DNA of 64,000 nucleotides from Lichenicoccus sp964242335 (lineage in GTDB: Bacteria; Pseudomonadota; Alphaproteobacteria; Acetobacterales; Acetobacteraceae): assembly GCA_964242335.1 (NCBI GenBank), contig CAXTAY010000010.1, positions 40,543 to 104,542 on the forward strand, given 5' to 3'. Under the pieces are notes generated by a model. The model did not search any database. It was not told the DNA's origin and saw only the letters and a program-made list of their open reading frames with translations. This document shows positions 1-11,382 of this stretch, piece after piece. Every line of letters starts with the position of its first letter. Position 1 is the first letter of the stretch. Made by a program: the position numbers and the translations under genes.

Positions 1-206
1 TCTTCGTCCACCTGGTCGCGACGGACGATACCGCCCTCATCGCCGACACCTGGAACTGGGCGGTGCAGCAGCACGAGGTCGAGCCGCCGGCGTGCGACCG
101 GCTGGCGGGGCTGCAGGCCGAGCTCGCGTCGCTGCGCCGCTCGCGCAGCTGGCGCCTGACCGCGCCGCTGCGCGTGCTGCATCGAAAGCTCCGTCGCACC
201 GCCTGA
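1..206 (+). CDS. 3' end of a gene with a glycan-enzyme-type C-terminal tail (partial)
   Basis: Only the last 67 codons lie in the window; the frame starts at base 3 and ends with TGA at 204-206. The tail contains the segment SRSWRLTAPLR followed by a basic helix. Tails of this kind are common at the C-terminus of bacterial glycosyltransferases and SAM methyltransferases in surface-polysaccharide loci. The FkbM methyltransferase at 44757-46061 ends with a very similar segment (STSWRLTRPIRVLGR). The catalytic part is outside the window, so the enzyme class is not known. The stop codon sits inside the hairpin at 201-224, which separates this gene from the convergent carotenoid oxygenase. Confidence 0.6.
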   Translation, partial: FVHLVATDDTALIADTWNWAVQQHEVEPPACDRLAGLQAELASLRRSRSWRLTAPLRVLHRKLRRTA

Positions 207-224
207 TCCCGGGCGGGATCAGGC
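201..224. terminator. Bidirectional hairpin containing both convergent stop codons
   Basis: A perfect 10-bp inverted repeat (GCCTGATCCC at 201-210, GGGATCAGGC at 215-224) encloses a GGGC loop. The TGA of the upstream plus-strand gene (204-206) and the stop of the minus-strand carotenoid oxygenase (219-221) both lie within the stem arms. There is no T-run, so it is not a textbook intrinsic terminator, but its symmetry and place between converging genes fit a shared transcript end. Confidence 0.6.
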
Positions 225-1706
225 GAGGCAAGCTTCGGGCGTATCGGCGAAGAAGCCGCCATGCAGCCCGGCCGGAATCGCCTGCGCGGTCTCGGCGCGG
301 GCGAGCTCGTGCAGGCTGGCCGCGTCCAGCACCACCAGGAACGAGCGGCTCGCCGCGGTGTCGAGCACCACCGAAAGCAGGATCCCGTCCGCCTCGCCCG
401 CGCCGTCCGGCCGCGGCACGAACACCGGCTCGCCGGCGAAGCAGCCCGGCTGCTCCCACCACCGGGTTACGTCGCGGGCCAGATCCTGGCGGCCGATCGC
501 GTGCGGGAAGTCGGCGCCGCCGAGCGAGGCGCCGCCGACGCCGTAGACGATCTCGTGCCGGGCGCCGAGACGACGCGGATCGATGCGCGGCAGCTCCAGC
601 GGCGCGCTGCCACGCAGCACCAGCTCGGCGGTGCCGCGTCGCGGATCGAGGCGGTAGCGGCGCAGCAGCGGTCTCGGATACTCGGGCGTCTCGTCGCTGC
701 GCAGCCGGTCGAGATAGAGCAGGTCGATGAGCGAGGGGTCGTCGTAGCCGATCAGGTCGACGACGAAGTCGTCGCCGTCATCGAAGGCGTTGACGTGGTG
801 GAACGCAAAGAACGCCTCGGTGCGGAACACCCGCACCCGGCCGCTGACGCGCTCGATCAGGTTGAAGCGGGTGCCGTCGCGCGGCGTCCAGCGATGCGTC
901 TCGATGAAGCTGCGCGTCCCCAGCATCAGCCGCAGCGGGTGGGTGGTGAAGGGGAACTCGCTGAGCAGCACGTGTCGCGGCGAGGCGGCGAAGCTGTGCA
1001 TGTAGGCCGGTCGCGCCACCGGGATCGCGGCGTGCAGCGTGCGCCGGCCGGTGGCCGGGTCGAGCGAGAACAGCTCGTAGCGGCTGCGCCGGCCGAACCT
1101 GGTGAGGTGGCTCAGCACACGCCCCTGCCCGGCCGGCAGCGGATGGGCGGTGGTGTGGCAGCGGGCGAGCTCCGAGCGCCCGTCCATGGTCAGCACGCCC
1201 AGCGTTTGCAGGGTGCGCGGGTCGAAGCGGATCGGCAGCGCGCTCTCCGACATCGCGGCGAAATCGTCGCCGAACCGGCCGATGCTGATGTTGGCGTTGT
1301 CGGTCGCGTTCGGCCGGAACAGCGTCCTGAGCGGGCCGAACAGTCTGGCGCACGGATCGGTCGCGAACTCGCGCAGCGTCGGCCGGCCGGTCCGAAGGGC
1401 GCCGTCGCGCGCCCGCGTGCGCAGCAGCCGGCTGGTGTGGCGCACGGTGCCGCACTCGATGCGAAAGCGATGCAGCATGGCGGCGCCGTCGAACCAGTGC
1501 CGCAGCGGCACCGAGGCGGTCTCGAACACCGCGGGTCCGTTGCGCAGCAGGGTGCCGCACAGCCAGTCCGGGATCCTGCCCCGCACCGGCAGCCGGCACT
1601 CGGCTTGCTCCTCGGCGAGCGAGGCGAACAGGCAGGCGCGCCGGGAGGCGGCGGAGCCCCGAGCGCTCGCGTCGGCGGGATGGACGACCGGCTCGGCGAG
1701 ATCCAT
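219..1706 (-). CDS. Carotenoid oxygenase (RPE65/apocarotenoid-cleaving family)
   Basis: A 495-residue protein of the carotenoid oxygenase family, non-heme Fe(II) enzymes that cleave carotenoid or related polyene double bonds with O2. The N-terminal segment with GTLLRNGPAVFE and the WFDGAAMLHRF motif is typical. Candidate iron-binding histidines occur in the expected order: the TAHPLP region, YMHSFA, FHHVNAF, and the C-terminal GLHGGFF. The length fits the family (about 470-500). The gene is on the same strand as gcvP but 147 bases downstream of it, so co-transcription is possible but not evident. The substrate cannot be read from the sequence; no carotenoid synthesis genes lie nearby. Confidence 0.88.
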   Translation of the reverse strand: MDLAEPVVHPADASARGSAASRRACLFASLAEEQAECRLPVRGRIPDWLCGTLLRNGPAVFETASVPLRHWFDGAAMLHRFRIECGTVRHTSRLLRTRARDGALRTGRPTLREFATDPCARLFGPLRTLFRPNATDNANISIGRFGDDFAAMSESALPIRFDPRTLQTLGVLTMDGRSELARCHTTAHPLPAGQGRVLSHLTRFGRRSRYELFSLDPATGRRTLHAAIPVARPAYMHSFAASPRHVLLSEFPFTTHPLRLMLGTRSFIETHRWTPRDGTRFNLIERVSGRVRVFRTEAFFAFHHVNAFDDGDDFVVDLIGYDDPSLIDLLYLDRLRSDETPEYPRPLLRRYRLDPRRGTAELVLRGSAPLELPRIDPRRLGARHEIVYGVGGASLGGADFPHAIGRQDLARDVTRWWEQPGCFAGEPVFVPRPDGAGEADGILLSVVLDTAASRSFLVVLDAASLHELARAETAQAIPAGLHGGFFADTPEACLA

Positions 1707-1853
1707 CCTAGTGCCGCGGTCCGCCGCCCCGGATCAACATGCTGGGTGCATCATCCTGCCTCGTTGCGAGCGCATCACGATAGCTTTCGGTCTCCCACAT
1801 GATGGGTTCGGCGAGACCGCATTGGCAACCGGGGTCGCGAGCCGTGGCCCGGT

Positions 1854-4744
<2,891 letters not shown>

Positions 4745-4748
<4 letters not shown>

Positions 4749-5914
4749 GCTGCTGTCCTCGTGTGGGATCGCTTGAAGCCGGCGGTGACGAAAGGCAGGG
4801 GTGCCACCCGTGCGGCCACCGTGCGGCCGCGCAGTGGTGCCGTCAGGATCGTGCCGACGGCCGTCCAGGGCGACGACACCATCGCCATCGCCATCGGAGC
4901 GGCGAGGGTGGGACCGAACGCCCCGGAGGTGACGATGCCGATCGGCGGAACGGCGAGGTCCTCGCCGGCATGCAGGGGCACGCCGCCGCGCAGCGGCGCC
5001 CGGCCCTCCGGCAGCAGGCCGACGCGCCGGCGGGACGGCCCGTGCGCCAGCTGCTCGAGGATCGCCGCGGCACCCGGGAAGCCTCCCTCCCGCGCGCCGC
5101 CGGCGCGGCGGCCCTTGCCGATCGACCAGTCCAGCGCCGCCTCGACCGGCGTCACCTGCGGATCGAGGTCGGTGCCGTAGAGGCACAGCCCGGCCTCCAG
5201 GCGCAGGCTGTCGCGCGCGCCGAGGCCGATCGGCAGCACGTCGGGCTGACGCAGCAGCAGCGACGCGATGCGCTCGGCCTCGGTGCCGGGCACGCTGATC
5301 TCGTAGCCGTCCTCGCCGGTATAGCCGGAGCGCGAGACCTGGCAGGAAACACCGTCGATCTCGAGGCCGCGCACGTCCATGAACCGCATCTCGGCGGCAT
5401 CCGGCGCGAGCCCGGACAGCGCCGTCTCGGCGCCGGGCCCCTGCAGCGCGATCAGGCCGCGATCGAACAGCGGCTCGACCTCGCACTCGGCCGAGAGGTG
5501 GTGCACCAGGTGCGCGAGGTCGGCCCACTTGCAGGCGGCGTTGACCACCAGCAACAGCGCGTCGCCGGTATTGGCCACCATCAGGTCGTCGAGGATGCCG
5601 CCGCGCGCGTCGGTGAACAGGGCGTAGCGCTGCCGGCCCGGCGCCAGGCCGAGGATGTCGGCCGGCACCAGCCGCTCCAGCGCCAGCGCCGCGTCCGCCA
5701 GCACGCCCGACCGCGGACGCAGGCGGATCTGGCCCATGTGCGAGACGTCGAACAGCCCGGTCCGGGCGCGGGTGTGCAGATGCTCGGTGAGGATGCCGGT
5801 CGCGTACTGCAGCGGCATCTCGTAGCCGGCGAAGGGCACCATGCGGGCGCCGCGCGACAGGTGCAGGCCGTGCAGCGGGGTCTGGGCGATCGGCTCGAGC
5901 GGCGGCTCTGACAT
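4745..5914 (-). CDS. gcvT: Aminomethyltransferase, glycine cleavage T-protein
   Basis: A 389-residue T-protein that moves the one-carbon unit from aminomethyl-lipoyl-H-protein to tetrahydrofolate, releasing ammonia. It carries the family segments MVPFAGYEMPLQY near residue 30, GLFDVSHMGQIRL, and the SGYTGEDGYEI motif. The start is the ATG at 5914, about 40 bases after the second riboswitch aptamer. The last four bases overlap the gcvP start (ATGA), indicating translational coupling. The length is close to the usual 360-390 residues. Confidence 0.96.
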
Positions 5915-5954
5915 CAGGACGCACCCCTGGGAACGGCGCGAGCCGGTCCGGTTG

Positions 5955-6115
5955 ATGCCCCTTCTGTCGGTTTGCCTGAGATCGTTATCCCGTCGGCGGG
6001 CACGCGAGGTGCCACTCTCCAGAAGCGAATGCCGAGCGGTCCTTCTGCCTGAGAGTTTCCGGGGCGGTTGCTCCTTCGGCGCCGGCCAGGCCGGTCTCTC
6101 CCGCATCAGCTCTGC
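5955..6115 (-). promoter_or_regulatory. Tandem glycine riboswitch upstream of gcvT
   Basis: Read on the minus strand, aptamer 1 (about 6115-6025) contains GCGGGAGAGACC, GCGCCGAAGGAGCAACC and AAACTCTCAGGCAGAAGGACC. After a short linker, aptamer 2 (about 6015-5955) contains TGGAGAGTGGCACC, CTCAGGCAAACCGACAGAAGG. These are the conserved blocks of the two glycine-binding aptamers. Glycine riboswitches before gcvT normally turn expression on when glycine is abundant. The element starts about 27 bases after the end of the upstream methyltransferase gene and ends 40 bases before gcvT; I could not identify the expression platform with confidence. Confidence 0.95.
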
Positions 6116-6141
6116 TAAGGTCGGGGCTCGGGTCGCACAAG

Positions 6142-7035
6142 TCAAGAATTTCCCGGCTTCTGCAGCACCACCAGCACCTGCGGCAGCCGTGCGGGATTGT
6201 CGAGGAACTCGACCAGACGGAACATGGCACTCCAGTGCTTGACGATGTAGCCGCGCGGGATGATCGCTTCGCCGTAGTGCGACAGCAGGTTCGGGCGGGC
6301 CACCGGAGCCGCGTGCAGGAAGTGCCCGGCCTCGTAGCGCGCGTTCTCGTGGCTCTCGTCGATGAAGCTGTCGGCGCAGGCTTCGTACCAGCCATGCTCG
6401 AGGCGGATGCCGGAAGCCCGGCGCAGCCGCTGCTCGGCGCAGAAGGCGATGAAGCGGCGGCTCTGGGTGGTGATCATCAGCAGGCCGCCGGGCTTGAGCA
6501 GGCGGGCGAACTCCTCGATCCAGCGCGTGGTCAGGAACTCGTCGAGGTGGCTGAACACCGACCAGGAGACGATGTAGTCCAGGCTCTCCGGCGCCAGCAC
6601 GGTCGGCGGCGCCAGGCTGCAGGCCAGGAAGTTCAGCGCCGGGTTGCAGCGACGCGCCTCGGTCAGGAAGCGCGAGGTGGAATCCGCGCCGTACAGGTTG
6701 TCGGGCCGGATGTCCTTCATGAACAGCCGCAGCATGCGGCCCCAGCCGCAGCCGAAATCGAGCAGCCGGCGGTGTGCGGCCATCGGACGTCCGGCATAGC
6801 CGGCATAGGCCTTGATCTCGCGGAAGAAGGCGTGCGCCTCGTGCAGCGACACCTCGCCGCAATGGCCGTGCATGTCGCGCTGGAACTGCTCGTCGGGGAA
6901 GCCGGGCATGCCGACGCCCTCGATCTCGGGGATGTGCAGCGAGCTGACCAGGATGTCGAGCCAGTCCTGGTCGCTCCGGTCCCGGAAGGTGTTGAACAGC
7001 CGGTCCGCGTCGACGGCTTGGGTTGGGCCCTGCAC
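6142..7035 (-). CDS. Class I SAM-dependent methyltransferase
   Basis: A 297-residue protein with a Rossmann-type methyltransferase core: motif I LLDFGCGWGRMLRL around residue 92, an acidic/ribose region (NLYGADSTSRFL), the post-motif SLDYIVSWSVFSHLDE and LKPGGLLMITT. The first 80 residues form a helical extension. The start codon is GTG (MQGPTQAV). It lies 88 bases after the ACP gene on the same strand and just before the glycine riboswitch. The substrate is unknown; nothing ties it to glycine metabolism other than position. Confidence 0.82.
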   Translation of the reverse strand: MQGPTQAVDADRLFNTFRDRSDQDWLDILVSSLHIPEIEGVGMPGFPDEQFQRDMHGHCGEVSLHEAHAFFREIKAYAGYAGRPMAAHRRLLDFGCGWGRMLRLFMKDIRPDNLYGADSTSRFLTEARRCNPALNFLACSLAPPTVLAPESLDYIVSWSVFSHLDEFLTTRWIEEFARLLKPGGLLMITTQSRRFIAFCAEQRLRRASGIRLEHGWYEACADSFIDESHENARYEAGHFLHAAPVARPNLLSHYGEAIIPRGYIVKHWSAMFRLVEFLDNPARLPQVLVVLQKPGNS

Positions 7036-7123
7036 GCTCTGCGCCCTCGCCTAATACGATACGGAAACGGTATGGATCACACTTCCGCCCGCGACGCCAG
7101 GAACCTGATCCCGTGGCCCGCGC

Positions 7124-7405
7124 CTAGTCGGCGAGCGCGAGATCGGCGGTGTCGGCGAAGAACCGGCGGCTGAGGTAGCGCAGCATGTCGGCCACCCGGC
7201 TGAGATGGGTGATGACGTGCTGCGGAAACTCGATGTCGAACATCTCCTCGAGGTGGAGGGCGATCTCGGTCACGTCGAGGCTGTCCAGCCCGAGATCCTC
7301 GACGAAGCGGGTCTCCGGAGTGATCTGGACGTCACGCAGGAACACCGTCTGCTGGATGGCGGCGATGACCTTGGCGAGGATGGAGTTTTCAAGAGCGGCG
7401 GTCAT
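7124..7405 (-). CDS. Stand-alone acyl carrier protein
   Basis: A 93-residue acyl carrier protein with the 4'-phosphopantetheine attachment serine in the LGLDSLD motif (Ser42 counted from MTAALEN), the acidic helix II after it, and a C-terminal extension of about 15 residues. The chosen ATG at 7405 has a GAGGA Shine-Dalgarno about ten bases upstream; an earlier in-frame start would give 107 residues but would begin inside the promoter. It is not the fatty-acid ACP, which would be beside fabF or fabD. With methyltransferase genes on both sides, a specialised acyl or aminoacyl carrier role is possible, but no ketosynthase, adenylation or transferase gene lies nearby. Confidence 0.85.
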   Translation of the reverse strand: MTAALENSILAKVIAAIQQTVFLRDVQITPETRFVEDLGLDSLDVTEIALHLEEMFDIEFPQHVITHLSRVADMLRYLSRRFFADTADLALAD

Positions 7406-7424
7406 GGAGGTTTTCCTCATCACG

Positions 7425-7461
7425 ATATCGCGATATAAACATGTCACGGTTTCGTGTGCAA
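7425..7461 (-). promoter_or_regulatory. Sigma70-type promoter with palindromic operator over the -10 box
   Basis: On the minus strand a TTGCAC -35 (7461-7456) is separated by exactly 17 bases from a TTATAT -10 (7438-7433). A perfect 12-bp palindrome, ATATCGCGATAT, covers 7425-7436 and so overlaps most of the -10 box and the likely transcription start. The ACP start codon is about 20 bases further. This layout suggests a repressor competing with RNA polymerase; the regulator is unknown. Confidence 0.6.
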
Positions 7462-7483
7462 GAAGATCCTTGTGTTTCCGTAA

Positions 7484-8002
7484 CTAAATCTTCCGCCTCG
7501 GCGGCACTCGTTGCCTCAGCATGAGCAGCGCGTCCCAGGGCAAAGCCGGCACCTCGCGCAGCCGCCAGTACCAGCGCCTGCCCCAGCGTTCGGCGGCGGG
7601 TGCCGTCGGCGGCGGCACCGGCCTCGCGGGCAGCCCGGCGAGGCGCAGCAGCAGCAGGCAGCGCGGCATGTGGTAGGCGCTGGTGGCGGCGTGGACGGCG
7701 CCGCGATGCCCGTGCCGCCTCAGGATGGCGCGGCAGGCGACGACGGAGTCCAGGGTGTCGCGGGCGGTCTCCTCGAGCAGGATCGCCTCCGGCGGCACGC
7801 CCGACGACAGCAGGCGGTCCGCCATCGCGCGCGCTTCCGAGCCGCCGTAGCGGCCGATGCCTCCGCTCGGCAGGTAGAGCGCGTCCGGCAGGCCGCGGCC
7901 GAAGGCGAGGGCGGCATCGACGCGTCGACGCAGCGTCGGGCTCGGCGTGCCGTCCGGCAGCATCCCGGCGCCGAAGATGATGATCGCCGCGGGCTCGCTC
8001 AC
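7484..8002 (-). CDS. YdcF/DUF218-family protein
   Basis: About 172 residues from the GTG start at 8002 (VSEPAAIIIFGAG). The DUF218/YdcF fold is shown by the opening strand AIIIFGAG, the SGGIGRYGGSEARAMADRL segment, the ETARDTLDSV motif, and TSAYHMPRCLLLLRLAG. A longer frame starts at 8071, but that overlaps the end of the upstream methyltransferase by about 50 bases and adds residues unlike the family, so the GTG is preferred. DUF218 proteins are linked to cell-envelope functions (the SanA/ElyC group) or SAM binding (YdcF). Here there is no obvious N-terminal membrane helix, so a soluble YdcF-like protein is likelier. Confidence 0.75.
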   Translation of the reverse strand: MSEPAAIIIFGAGMLPDGTPSPTLRRRVDAALAFGRGLPDALYLPSGGIGRYGGSEARAMADRLLSSGVPPEAILLEETARDTLDSVVACRAILRRHGHRGAVHAATSAYHMPRCLLLLRLAGLPARPVPPPTAPAAERWGRRWYWRLREVPALPWDALLMLRQRVPPRRKI

Positions 8003-8021
8003 GCCGCGGCTCGCCTCGGCG

Positions 8022-9266
8022 TCAGGGCGGCGCCCGCAGCAGGATACGGTTGAGGCCGTTGAGGGCGGCAAACGTCTCGTGCCAGGCGGTGTCGAACCGC
8101 GACCGGCTCAGGCCGCGCTGCGCCATCGCCGACGCGATCGCCTCGACGTCGCGCTCGCCGTCGACCAGTGCGAGCAGCGGACGCGCCTGCGGCGGCAGCG
8201 CGACGCGGACCGCGAGCTGACCGAAGCGATGCTCGAGCGCCCCGTCCGGGCCGATCTGCCGCGCGAGCTCGCCCGCCGGCATCTCTCGCGCGACCGGCAC
8301 CGCCTGCGCGGCCCGCGGATCGGGTGCGGCGGCCAGCTCGCCCGCGCGCCCGACATAGACGATGTGCGTGTTCATGTTGCCCGCCAGCGCCTCGGCGACC
8401 GCGGCGCGCTGCAGCGGATCCAGCGTCTCGATGCGGGCGCGCAGCCGCGCGTCCGGCAGCAGCAGCGCCGGATCATAGCGCGCCGGCTCGATCAGGGCGC
8501 CGACCGCGAGCCCTGCGCCCTGCACCAGGGCGTGCAGCGACGCGATGTCGTAGCTGCGGTCGCGCGGATTGAGCAGCAGGTCGTACAGGCCGGCATCGCC
8601 GCCGCTCAGGTGGTCGCCGAAATTGACGTTGGCGCGCAGCCAGGCGGTGCTCGGCAGGTGGCGCATCATACGCCTCGCCACGTCGAGCCGCGCCGGCGGC
8701 GGCGCATCGACGGGCGCCAGCCGGGCTAGTGCGTCCTGCAGCATGTAGACACCGGTGCGGCCGTGCGGCGCATACAGCATCAGCCCGATGCCGCCGCCCG
8801 GCGCTAGCAGGTCGCGCAGCTCGGCCAGGGTGCGCTGCGGATCCGGCAGGTGGTGCAGCACGCCGCAGCAATCGACGTAGTCGAACTCGCCGAGCCCGAG
8901 CCTCGGCAGGTCGAGCAGAGACTCGCGGCGGAAGCTGATATTCGCGAGGCCCCGGGCCTCGGCGCGCGCGGCGGCGATCGCCAGCGCCTGCGCGGAGCGG
9001 TCGAGGCACAGCACGTGGCCGGGACGTCCGGCGGTGGCCAGCTGCTGGGCCAGCATGATCGCGCCGTCGCCGGTGCCGCAGCCGGCGACGAGCGCGTGCA
9101 GCGGCCGCGACCGCGGTCGGGCCGCGCCGAACACCCAGTGGTCGATCTCGCGCAGGTGGCTCGGGCTGCCGACGACCAGGCGCCTCGCCTCCTCGCGCGG
9201 ATCGCGCGCCGGATAGGGATAGGCCTCGTACTGCGCCGCGAGCAGCTGGTCGGCGTGGTCAGCCAC
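8022..9266 (-). CDS. Class I SAM-dependent methyltransferase with C-terminal extension
   Basis: A 414-residue protein from a GTG start. It opens with an AQYEAYPYPARDP segment, then motif I LVAGCGTGDGAIMLAQQL (about residue 58), HVLCLDRSAQALAIA, DYVDCCGVLHHLPDP and LLAPGGGIGLMLYAPHGR. The last 150 residues form an added helical and winged-type region. YPYP-type N-terminal motifs accompany a group of uncharacterised proteobacterial methyltransferases. It overlaps the end of the betaine-binding-domain gene by 8 bases, so the two are almost certainly translated together. The substrate is not known. Confidence 0.82.
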   Translation of the reverse strand: MADHADQLLAAQYEAYPYPARDPREEARRLVVGSPSHLREIDHWVFGAARPRSRPLHALVAGCGTGDGAIMLAQQLATAGRPGHVLCLDRSAQALAIAAARAEARGLANISFRRESLLDLPRLGLGEFDYVDCCGVLHHLPDPQRTLAELRDLLAPGGGIGLMLYAPHGRTGVYMLQDALARLAPVDAPPPARLDVARRMMRHLPSTAWLRANVNFGDHLSGGDAGLYDLLLNPRDRSYDIASLHALVQGAGLAVGALIEPARYDPALLLPDARLRARIETLDPLQRAAVAEALAGNMNTHIVYVGRAGELAAAPDPRAAQAVPVAREMPAGELARQIGPDGALEHRFGQLAVRVALPPQARPLLALVDGERDVEAIASAMAQRGLSRSRFDTAWHETFAALNGLNRILLRAPP

Positions 9267-9990
9267 GCGGCGTGAGCTTGCCGCGCTGCCAGGCGTCGGC
9301 GGCCTGCTCGGCGCTCATCGCCTCGATGCGCATCGCGTGCGCCATCGCGCTGACCACCCGGTTGCCCAGCGTCAGCGCCTCCAGCTCGTCGATCAGGTCG
9401 GGATCGAGCGTCTCCTGCAGATCGCCCCGGATCAGCAGGCGCGCCTGCTGATCCGGCCCGAGCGCATCCATCGGGTCCTCGAGCGGACGCAGTGCGGATG
9501 CGTGCAGCAGCGGGTGCGGCCGGCACATCGGCACCACGCGCCCGGGCCCGGCGGCCTGGGCCCAGGCGAACGCCTCGCGATCTGAGACCGTCTCGATGAC
9601 GTAGCCGGCCTGGTCCAGGCGGTAGGCGGCGAGCACCTGCGGCGCGGCGCGCGCGATCGGTCCCGGCGGCACCAGGATCCTGCGCTCGAAGTGCCGGCTC
9701 GCCGCGAGATCGGCAATGCTCCGGGCGTCGCCGCCGGCGACGCTCCAAAGCAGGATCGGGCGGTAGAGCTCCCCGAGCGGCCGCATCCGGCCGGGGGCGA
9801 GCAGGGCGGCGTCGGTGCGCGGCAGCCAGGCGGAGGCGAACAGGTCGATCTCGTCGCCGACCGCATCCGCATCCGCTGCCGCCGGCACGTACTCGACCTC
9901 GAGCTCGTGCGCTTCCAGCACCCGCGCGACCGCGGCCGCACTGGCCTCGTGCAGTGCGGTGTCCGGATAGCCGAGCCTGATCACGTCCAT
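9259..9990 (-). CDS. Betaine-type (OpuAC/ProX-like) substrate-binding domain protein lacking a signal peptide
   Basis: A 243-residue protein starting MDVIRLGYPDTA, with GGAGA about eight bases before the ATG at 9990. The fold is suggested by the opening strand and LHEASAAAVARVLEAHELEVEYV, then EIDLFASAWLPRTDAALL, which corresponds to the conserved NAWLP segment of glycine-betaine ABC binding proteins, and a C-terminal helical end. Unlike normal periplasmic binding proteins it has no signal peptide: the chain begins at the first strand of the domain. No permease or ATPase gene is adjacent. The 8-base overlap with a methyltransferase gene suggests a cytosolic ligand-binding role linked to methylation, which is inference. 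Confidence 0.68.
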   Translation of the reverse strand: MDVIRLGYPDTALHEASAAAVARVLEAHELEVEYVPAAADADAVGDEIDLFASAWLPRTDAALLAPGRMRPLGELYRPILLWSVAGGDARSIADLAASRHFERRILVPPGPIARAAPQVLAAYRLDQAGYVIETVSDREAFAWAQAAGPGRVVPMCRPHPLLHASALRPLEDPMDALGPDQQARLLIRGDLQETLDPDLIDELEALTLGNRVVSAMAHAMRIEAMSAEQAADAWQRGKLTPRG

Positions 9991-10059
9991 CCGCCTCTCC
10001 GCCGGTTCAGGCAGGTCTTGCAGCAGCAACGCCGGGGTTCCGCAAGGGCGTCGCGGCGG

Positions 10060-11373
10060 TCAGGACGGCAGCCACCCGAAGCTCTGCGCCAGCAGTGCCG
10101 CGTTCAGGCCGAGCACGATCGCCACCATGCACAGGCTCAGCAGGTAGGTGGCGCCGCGCAGCCGGAAGCTGCCCATGATGCGCTCGTCGCGGCTGACCGC
10201 CAGCAGCGTGATCATCGGCAGCGGCAGCACGAAGGAGAGCACCACCTGGCTGGCGATCAGCGCCCAGGTGGGGTCGACGCCGACGCCGATCACCGCGAAG
10301 GAGGGCAGCATGGTGACCGAGCGACGCAGCCAGAGCGGGATCGAGGCGCCGAGGAAACCGGCCATCACCACCTGCCCGGCCATGGTCGCCACCATCGCCG
10401 ACGACAGGCCCGACGCGAGCAGCGAGACCAGGAACAGGATCCCGGCGCCGGCGCCGAGCAGCGGCGTCAGGGTGCGAAAGGCGCTCGCCAGGTCCGCCAC
10501 CTCGCGATGACCGGCATGGTGGAACTCGGCCGCCATCGAGACCATCGCCATGTTCACCAGGCCGGCCACGAACAGCGCCGCCATCACCTCGCGGTCGGAG
10601 AAGCGCACCAGGCGTCGGCGCTCGACCTGGTTGCGCACCGCGACGCGGCTCTGGGTCAGGCCGGAATGCAGGAAGATCGCGTGCGGCATCACGGTCGCGC
10701 CGACGATGCCGATGGCGAGCCCGAGTGCGGCGCGATCGGGCAGGCTCGGCCGCAGCACGCCGTGCAGCGCCTGCTGCCAGCGCGGCGGCGCGATGACCAG
10801 CTCGGCGACGTAGGACAGGCTGATCACCGCGACCAGGCCAGCGATGACCAGCTCCACCGGACGGAAGCCGCGCGACTGCAGCCCGAGCAGCAGGAAGGTC
10901 AGCACCCCCATGATGCCCATCGCCGGCAGCAGGGCCAGGTGCGCCAGCAGTGACAGCGCGATGGCGCCGCCGACGAACTCGGCGAGGTCGGTCGCCATCG
11001 AGGCGAGCTCGCTGGCCAGCCACATGGCGATCACCACCGGACGGGTGTAGCGTGCCCGGCACAGCTCGGCGAGGTTGCGGCCGCTGACGATGCCGAGGCG
11101 GGCCGAGAGGGTCTGGAACAGGACCGCGATCAGGTTGGCGAGCACCACCACCCAGAGCAGGGCATAGCCGTAGCGCGCACCGGCCTGGATGTTGGTGACG
11201 TAGTTGCCGGGATCGACATAGGCCACGGAGGCGACGATGGCGGGACCGGACAGGGCGAACAGGCTGCGCCAGCCGATGCGCCGGCCGCCGAGCACCTGCT
11301 GGATCGCGCGCCCGGACAGGCCGGTGGGCTCGACAGCCGCCGCGTCGGAGAGATCGGGCCACGAGGATGTCAT
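10060..11373 (-). CDS. mntH: NRAMP-family Mn2+/Fe2+ proton symporter
   Basis: A 437-residue inner-membrane protein with about eleven hydrophobic helices. Metal-site motifs of the NRAMP family are present: DPGNY in TM1 (Asp54-Asn57) and MPHAIFLHSGL in TM6, plus the MATDLAEFVG segment in TM3. It imports divalent metal, mainly Mn2+, with protons. It is divergent from the mntR-like gene, and an 18-bp inverted repeat just upstream of its start is the likely manganese-dependent operator. Confidence 0.93.
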   Translation of the reverse strand: MTSSWPDLSDAAAVEPTGLSGRAIQQVLGGRRIGWRSLFALSGPAIVASVAYVDPGNYVTNIQAGARYGYALLWVVVLANLIAVLFQTLSARLGIVSGRNLAELCRARYTRPVVIAMWLASELASMATDLAEFVGGAIALSLLAHLALLPAMGIMGVLTFLLLGLQSRGFRPVELVIAGLVAVISLSYVAELVIAPPRWQQALHGVLRPSLPDRAALGLAIGIVGATVMPHAIFLHSGLTQSRVAVRNQVERRRLVRFSDREVMAALFVAGLVNMAMVSMAAEFHHAGHREVADLASAFRTLTPLLGAGAGILFLVSLLASGLSSAMVATMAGQVVMAGFLGASIPLWLRRSVTMLPSFAVIGVGVDPTWALIASQVVLSFVLPLPMITLLAVSRDERIMGSFRLRGATYLLSLCMVAIVLGLNAALLAQSFGWLPS

Positions 11374-11382
11374 GCGGCGCAG

